Positions 57,755 to 64,000 of a stretch of 64,000 nt of DNA are shown here, piece after piece (within the stretch, counting starts at the first letter, position 1; each line of letters opens with the position of its first letter). This stretch comes from Tetradesmus obliquus (lineage: Eukaryota > Chlorophyta > Chlorophyceae > Sphaeropleales > Scenedesmaceae), in contig CP126193.1 in the NCBI GenBank assembly GCA_030272155.1, positions 5,952,001 through 6,016,000 of the forward strand, written 5' to 3'. The notes below the pieces were generated by a model. That model ran no database searches. It was not told the origin of the DNA and saw only the letters and a list, made by a program, of their open reading frames with translations. Made by a program: the position numbers and the translations under genes.

Positions 57755-58613
57755 GCTCGGCTGATCGCTCGTCTATTTATAAGCACTGTCAGCTCAACTG
57801 GATTGGTTAAAATGCACGTGACAGTGTGTTGCTGCGCGGTTGTGCAGGCAATCTTTTACAATGGCGTGCAGCCTGAGCATCGCTGTCAGGCACTGCACAC
57901 ACAATGCTAGCTGCACTGCGAGGGCCGTGCAGCTGCTCACCGCAGTCTGCTGCATGTTGTTTAAGCGGGGTTGCAGCTCATGCAACCTGCTTCAGCTCTT
58001 GCCGCTACTGCTGCTGCTGTTGCTGCTGCTGTTGCTGCTCCTGTTGCTGCTCCTGCTGACTTGGCCTGTCATGGGCACGTGATGCACTCCTGGGAGCGAC
58101 ATGATCGCAACTGTTGGTGCCTAGTACCGTCACATAATGCTTTTCAGAGAGTAAACCAGCAGCCGAAGCACGCTTTGGAGAGATCGTAAGTGTCGGTGAC
58201 GATTGCTTCACACTCCCCGGGAGCTTTAATTACGAAATGAAAATAAACAGTAAGTTGTTGTATAAATTTAAGCTCACATCATTCAACGGATGATGACAAG
58301 CAACCGGGTTGTCACTCTCATAAACAGTGAAAGCGAAGCAAGCCAGCTCTGGCACCCAGAAGCATTCATTTTCACGAATGTGTTTACGGACAGATTTACT
58401 CCACCTCTTTACGATCTTTGTGCTGCCAACTGATCATGGAGGGAAGAGCCCTTGTTAAAACTCGCTGCTGCTGCTGCTGCTGCTGCTGTTGCGCTACTGC
58501 TACCACCCAGCCGATGCTCATGTACGTCCTTTCCGCCTGTTGTCTGAACTTCTTCCTTTAAATTAGAAGCAGTTGAAGACTGTCAGGTAGCGAGGCTCAG
58601 CGGCAGAAACAAG
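57755..58613. promoter_or_regulatory. divergent promoter region, channel and E(z)
   Basis: Start codons of the two genes are about 860 bases apart (about 660 if the channel uses the upstream MQQTA exon). TATAAATTTA at 58261-58270 on the + strand could serve E(z). TATAAATA on the minus strand at 57774-57781 is close to the channel start. Short CTG runs lie at 58010-58050 and 58464-58490. Confidence 0.45.
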
Positions 58614-59729
58614 ATGGATCTTGATAGCCCGCAGCACAGCATGGGAATAGACCAGGAGGTTTTCCCTGGCTCTGGCAGCAGCAGCGGCTCAGAGGCTGGG
58701 GTTATTGGACCAAACGTAGCAGCACTGCAGGCAGTAGCAGTAGCACCAGCCCGCAGGCGCAGCAGGAGCCTCTCGTCCCCAGTCCTGAGCTCCTGCAGCC
58801 AGCAGCAGCACAGCAGCGGTAGGTTCAGCAGTGCTTGCGCTAGTGTTGCGGCGTGATAAACAATCAATACTACCTGCAACCAGTGTTTCGCTACAGCAGG
58901 GTTTGGTTGGTGTGCAGCTCAGCAGTGCGAACACACAGCAGTGCCTGTGTGATGTGTCCTGCTCCACAGCTGCAATTAATCACCCTTGGCCGCTCTGCTG
59001 CATGCTGTGCTTGGCCACTCGCCGTCCATCCTGTCCTTCCTTCGCCATCATTCAACCTCTTGATCTGCCTCAACTGCCGCTGTGCAGCTGGGCATGCGGG
59101 TGACGAAGACAGCAGTGACAATGACAGCGACGACGATGACGATGATGACGATGATGACGATGATGATGACGGTTGGGTGCCAGTGCCAGAGGCTGAGGTG
59201 GCAGCAGTGATGCAGCGCTACCATGATCTTCAGCAGGAGTTCATGGACCAGCAGCTGGCACTGGGGCCAATCATCATTCCAGACAACCAGGTGCGTTGGT
59301 GCAGACGTGCCGGCCTGTCAGTAAGCTGGTGTATCATTGGGGCGCTGCCGCTGCTCCAGGCAAATCCGCAGCGGCAGGAGTTGCACGTTGAGGCGCAGAC
59401 AGAACAAGTGTGTCCTGCAAGCAGCATCGGCAGCAGCGGCACGGGGCAAACAGCATCAGACGGCGCAGCTGTGTTGGTGGCAAGCAAATTGAGTCGATGA
59501 TTGTGGAATGGAGCTCTGCAGGAGGTTGTGTCATTGCTGCCGCTGGTGTTGTGCTTGCAGGCAGTGTTGGAGGCTCGTGTTGCCGAGCTCATGCAGCAGC
59601 GCTGCGGCAGACCCCTGGCAGCAGCAGACCCGGCAGCTGCAGCAGCTGCATCTGGCAGCGCTACAGGTGCAGTGGCAGCAGCACCACCAGCAGCAGCAGA
59701 AGCAGCAGCAGCAACAGCAGCAGCAGCAA

Positions 59730-59761
<32 letters not shown>

Positions 59762-60229
59762 CCAGCAGCAGAAGCAGCAGCAGCAGCTGCTGCATTTGAC
59801 TCTGATGGGGATGACTCAGCTGCATTTGCTGGCACCTCTGCTGCTGCTGCTGCTGCTGCTGCTGGAGGTGGCAGCAGCAGGCAGCGCTCCCTGACTGTCA
59901 AGTTCAGCAGCAATGAGGGCAAGGGCTACAGCTTGCAGGCCTTCCGGCTGTCATATGAGCAGCGGGTGAGCACTTGTGTGGGGCAGAATCCCTTAGCGTC
60001 CAGGCAGGCCATCCTGCAGTTGCCCAACACTAGCATTGTTGCTGACAGGTGGCAGCCAGCATCGCAGCCTACAGCTGCATCGTGTGTTACTCCAGGCTGC
60101 ACTTTAACCAGGCTGCACGTCAGTAACGTGGTGGTTCACGTGGTGATTGCTGCATGTAGTTGCAAGTGGTTGCTGCAGAGCTTGTTTCAAGCACTCTGAG
60201 CAACACTGCCTGCACTCACTTCTTTTGTG

Positions 60230-60265
<36 letters not shown>

Positions 60266-60971
60266 GCAGCTGCCGGAGTACTTCTCCTGGAGCCACCTGG
60301 TGCGCAACGAGCTGGCCATAGGCAACTGGCAGCGCATGTTCTACACGGACGATACGGGAGAGACAGTGCCTGCCAGCGACGACGAGGATGGCGAGCAGGT
60401 GCGTGCAGTTTGACCGCGTGTTTGACCAGCTGTTTCACTACAGGTTTGACTCGCAGGTTGGATCTATTGGCTTAATCAGATCAGGTGCCCCATGCGGGTG
60501 TCTGGCAAATGGCAGCAGCCAGTGCGGCGGATGCCTCACCAGATGGCAGCAGGTGCAGGCACTGACTGTTTGAACTTCTGTTTGAATCTCTAGGTGGGTG
60601 CACATGCCCTGCTGCTTGCATGCTTGCAAGTGCCTCTGCACATTTCTGTGAGCATGCTGGCCTGCTGTGAAGTGCCTGCTGCTGCTGCTTCTGCTGCTGC
60701 TGCTGCTGCTGCAGAAGCCTTGGAACGGGCCTGAGGGGTTGAGCCATGACTACGCCCTCCGGCACCTGGCACAGGTGAGCCTGGCGACCAGTGTAACTAT
60801 ATTGTCATCATCATCATAGTCATCCTCACCCCTGTCATTCTCACACCGATGTAGCTCCTCCTACTCGTTTTGCACCAACGTTACTGCTGAACATGCAGCA
60901 GCTATTGAACTGGTCAGTGCTGTCCCCATGGCTGTCAGCATGTGACTCACAATTTGCTGGCTGCTTCTGTC

Positions 60972-61069
<98 letters not shown>

Positions 61070-62012
61070 AGGAGTACACGGGCCGGCTGCACTACCTGCT
61101 GTCTGCGCTTGAGATAGGCCTGGAGCAGGACCATGAGATGGTGCGAGGCTGCTGCCATGTGCTGCGTCTGTGATCATGAAGCTACTAGCGCTGCCTGCAA
61201 AGGCAGCAGCTTGCGACGCACCTTGAGTTGCATGTGTGTAGATGACTGATGATAAAGATGGTTACATTGGTGATGTGTGCTTTAGAGGGCGCCTGCATTG
61301 TCATTGCAGTCGAAATAAACTGCTGATGCATAGTGCTGCTGCTGCTGCCAGGTGACAGCGGATGAGCTTGCTGGGCGGCTGAAGTTCCTCGCTGAGCAGG
61401 ACACGCCAAAGCTGCCCCCAACAGAGCAGGACTGGAGGTGCGCTGGGAGAGCAATACAGCAGCAACAGCAGCAACTTCCGGCTGCGACCCTGTGCGCGTT
61501 GTGATGACTGAAGCCTGCTGCCTTTCTTAGTCAAGTTACAGATGTACACCACCTGCTGCAGTGTGTCCGGACGCAACTGCAGTGTTGTTGCTGCTGCTGA
61601 ATCTGTTGTTGGCACCCTTCACGGCCGCTTGCATACACACCTCAAGCGAGCGCACTCATGTGGATACAACTGTACACGGCAGACCTGCGGTCACCTACCA
61701 CTGCACCTGTACACCCTCCTAGCACTTACAGCCTCTGCGCATGGCCATGCCTGCAGGCAGCGCTCTTTCAAGGAGTCCGTTAAGGCACTGCACAGGCACT
61801 TCTGCCGGCGCTGCAACATCTACAACTGCCGCCTGCACGGCGGCGGGCACGTGCAGCCTGCGCAGCTGCCGCCGCCGCCCCCGCCGCCAGATAAGCACGC
61901 GCCGCCATGCAGCAGCAGCTGCTGGAGGCTGCAGCCGGGTGCTGCTGCAGAGCAGCAGGGCAAGACACAGCAGCAGCAGGGGCAGGCAAACCCACAGCAG
62001 CAGGATCAGGCA

Positions 62013-62052
<40 letters not shown>

Positions 62053-64000
62053 CAGAGCCAGAGCCAGTGCCAGATCTGAGTGAGTATGAGCGCGGCTTGC
62101 TGCAGCAGGGGCTGCGGACGTTCGGCAGGGACCCCTGCAAACTGTCGCTGCTGCTGCTGGACCGCAGCTGCGCGCAGGTTGCGGCCTACTTGGCTGCTGT
62201 GCCGCTGCAGGCAGAGGTGGCGGAGCGAGGAGATGCAGCAGCAAGCAGGCGGTCAAGGGTGCGTTGGGTCGGGCAGCTTTGAGGTAGTGGTGGCAGACTC
62301 AATAGAGGTTATGTGGTTGCCACAAAGCTGTATGCTGGTGGAGTGCTGATTTGATGCAGCGCCGCAACCAAACCTACCCAAGTCCGCACGTGGCAACGAG
62401 CACACCTCACCGCATCACTTATCCTGTGTATGTGTGCTTCCCCTGCGCCGTGTGCCTGCCGCGTTGCCGCCCAACTTTTTGCCTCGCTGTCATTCCTGCT
62501 GCTGAGCAGAAGGGCGGCAGCAGCAACCACCCTGTTCACAAGCGCGTGGCCAACCAGCGCCACCGATTGAACCCCGATGACCTGCCGCCCTACGAGCCCT
62601 GCTTGTGTGTGGGGCCGTGCCGGCCGGGCACCTGCAGCTGTATTGAGAGCTCCAACTGGTGTGAGAAGTTCTGCGCATGCGTGAGCTGCAAGACGCGCGA
62701 CTGCATGTGAGTGGGGACAGCTACAGTATCCTATACATGTGCAGCAAGGCGGCCACTGAGCACAGGCGTAGAAGCAGTAACCTTTGGTCCCGCTGTACAT
62801 GGACAAATCGTAGCCATGTGCTGCCTTAGTGCAGTGCTCTGCGCGGCCTCCACTTGCCTTCCGCCTTGCTGCAGCACTCGTCATCTCTTCCAACACCCAC
62901 CCACCCTTGCTCCTGCTGTTCCTGCATGCCCTCTGCTGCTTGCTGGCCGCTGCGTGCCACAACGCAACTCCATCCTGCAGCTTCCAAGGCTGCAACTGCA
63001 CCACGCAGTGCCGCAGAGAGACCTGCTCCTGCCTCACCGCAGGCAGGGAGTGTGACCCAGATGTGTGCAGGAACTGCAGGCCCACAGCCCTGGGCAACGC
63101 GCCACCGGACAAGGCCTGCTGCAACATGGGGCTGCGGCTGCGCAAGCATGCACGCATCTACATGGGGCTGTCCAGCGTGTCAGGTGAGTCGGGCTGTGTT
63201 CCCGTCGTGTAACACAAATTGAGAGTGGCTGAAGTGGCTGCACTGCAGCGCATGGGCGAGCCGAGTACCACACAGCATGTGCATAGGCATCAAACGCGGT
63301 CTGCTGCACTGGTAGCGCCGCAGCGCCACGCGGGATGAACCCCCTGTGATGGGTCCTGGCATTGCATGTGGGCTTGCTCAAGCGCCCGCATGCATCACAG
63401 CCCCACATGCGCAGGTACTCTACTGGGTGTGTGCACTGCACATGCTGCTCACTGTCTTCTGCTTCACTGTCTCATCAACCGACTGTAATTCGTGTCGCAG
63501 GCTGGGGCGCCTTTCTGGGCCAGGCTGCGCGGCAGCATCAACCACCTTCTGGCCTGGATCTGGCTGGCAGGCAGTGCTGCTCTGCTTCCGGCAGTCTGCT
63601 GAGGGCGAGCACTGAACTCACCCCTGTGCTTCTGCAGTTTTGCTGAATCATCCGTTCTGCTCTTTGGCGTGTGGTGATAATTATGATATATGTATCTGCA
63701 GGCTGGGGCGCCTTCCTGGGCCAGGCTGCGCGGCAACACGACTTCCTGGGCGAGTATGTGGGCGAGCTGCTGAGCCAGGCAGAGGCAGACCGGCGCGGCA
63801 AGGCGTACGACCGCAGCAACAACAGCTACCTGTTTGGCGTGAACAGCGCGTGGGTGCTGGACGCGCGCGAGGCGGGCAACAACCTGCGCTTCGCCAACCA
63901 CCGCAGCCAGCCCAACTGCCAGACACGGTGCGCACGATTTGGTTGTATGTTGTGTTCAAGCAGCATGTGCATGTGGTGTGTTGTCGAGCTGCCACCTGCT
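58614..64000 (+). CDS. Enhancer-of-zeste H3K27 methyltransferase (PRC2), 3' end cut off
   Basis: Eleven exons in phase, about 761 codons to the edge: 58614-58818, 59088-59290, 59561-59965, 60270-60398, 60715-60774, 61072-61140, 61352-61437, 61757-62258, 62510-62706, 62981-63183 and 63702-63927. The start is MDLDSPQHSMGIDQ; an acidic Asp run and DGWVPVPEAEV follow. Later come FCRRCNIYNCRLH with a Pro run, a SANT-like block (LSEYERGLLQQGLRTFGRDP), and a full CXC domain (CLCVGPCRPGTCSC, CEKFCACVSC, CTTQCRRETCSC, AGRECDPDVCRNC). The SET domain begins with GWGAFLGQAARQHDFLGEY and reaches FANHRSQPNC, which keeps the NHxxxPNC motif. CXC directly before SET is diagnostic of E(z), the catalytic subunit of Polycomb repressive complex 2. 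The rest of SET lies beyond 64000. Several introns end in CTG runs that form the acceptor. Confidence 0.93.
59128..59171 (+). repeat. GAC/GAT run coding poly-Asp in E(z)
   Basis: About 14 GAC/GAT codons in a row give an acidic stretch at the start of exon 2, followed by GWVPVPEAEV. The codons are mixed, so it is older or more constrained than the pure CTG runs. Confidence 0.9.
60979..61071 (+). repeat. (CTG)n of about 30 units ending in a splice acceptor
   Basis: An uninterrupted CTG run of about 90 bases ends CTGCTGCAG, directly followed by the exon at 61072. It is the longest pure trinucleotide run in the window. Confidence 0.95.
63500..63550 (+). repeat. truncated copy of E(z) first SET exon (acceptor side)
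   Basis: GCAG|GCTGGGGCGCCTTTC and on codes GWGAFLGQAARQH like the real exon at 63702, then diverges into an unrelated tail. It keeps a usable CGCAG acceptor and lies 200 bases upstream of the true one. Confidence 0.85.

Noticed and set aside
1..64000. CRISPR arrays
   Set aside because: The regular repeats found (107, 95, 248 and about 260 bases) are tandem copies of exon edges without unique spacers, in a eukaryotic genome.
1..64000. Transposon or retroelement
   Set aside because: No reverse transcriptase, integrase or transposase motifs, terminal repeats or target-site duplications were recognised; the duplications are local and tandem.

Overview
This window is nuclear DNA of a green alga. 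Genes are broken into many short exons with GT-AG introns, reading frames are packed with CAG/GCA/AGC repeats coding for Gln, Ala and Ser runs, and two copies of the green-algal poly(A) signal TGTAA follow one gene. One gene is a plant-specific SBP-box transcription factor and another is a plant-type NSUN6. The repeat style and base composition suggest a chlorophycean such as the Scenedesmus/Tetradesmus group, but that placement is inference.

Layout, left to right: the 3' end of an unidentified + strand gene (245-1160); a 12-exon RavA/MoxR AAA+ ATPase on the - strand (3428-9492); divergently from it an RSRC2-like small-acidic-protein-domain gene (9735-11371, +); a gene-poor 3.7 kb stretch; an SBP-box factor (15118-19229, -); a SET-domain protein (20211-25726, -) with a long Gln-rich frame just upstream (25805-27850, -) that may be its own N-terminus; a UBTD-like ubiquitin-pathway protein (29483-30594, -) divergent from an NSUN6-type RNA m5C methyltransferase (31119-36541, +); two tandem MYND-finger paralogs (37820-41965 and 43405-47529, both -); a BK/Slo-type RCK potassium channel (48517-57754, -); and divergently from it the Polycomb H3K27 methyltransferase E(z), cut by the right edge (58614-64000, +). 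Exons were assigned by hand from splice sites and reading phase. Most models close in phase from ATG to stop; the channel has one unresolved junction.

The genes do not form a pathway, although three are chromatin or transcription proteins (E(z), SET protein, SBP factor) and two or three concern RNA (NSUN6, RSRC2-like). What unites the window is its mutation pattern. Nearly every gene carries short direct tandem duplications that span an exon-intron boundary or the end of the last exon. These leave truncated extra copies of exon edges in introns and 3' flanks: seven of the 12 RavA exons, four copies in the SET gene, three in NSUN6, three copies of a 21-nt exon in the channel, and a seven-copy array of the NSUN6 C-terminal codons beyond its stop. 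At a larger scale a segment of about 5.5 kb duplicated the MYND gene and carried a fragment of the neighbouring channel gene with it. CTG runs also serve as intron ends, with the last CTGCAG acting as the splice acceptor.
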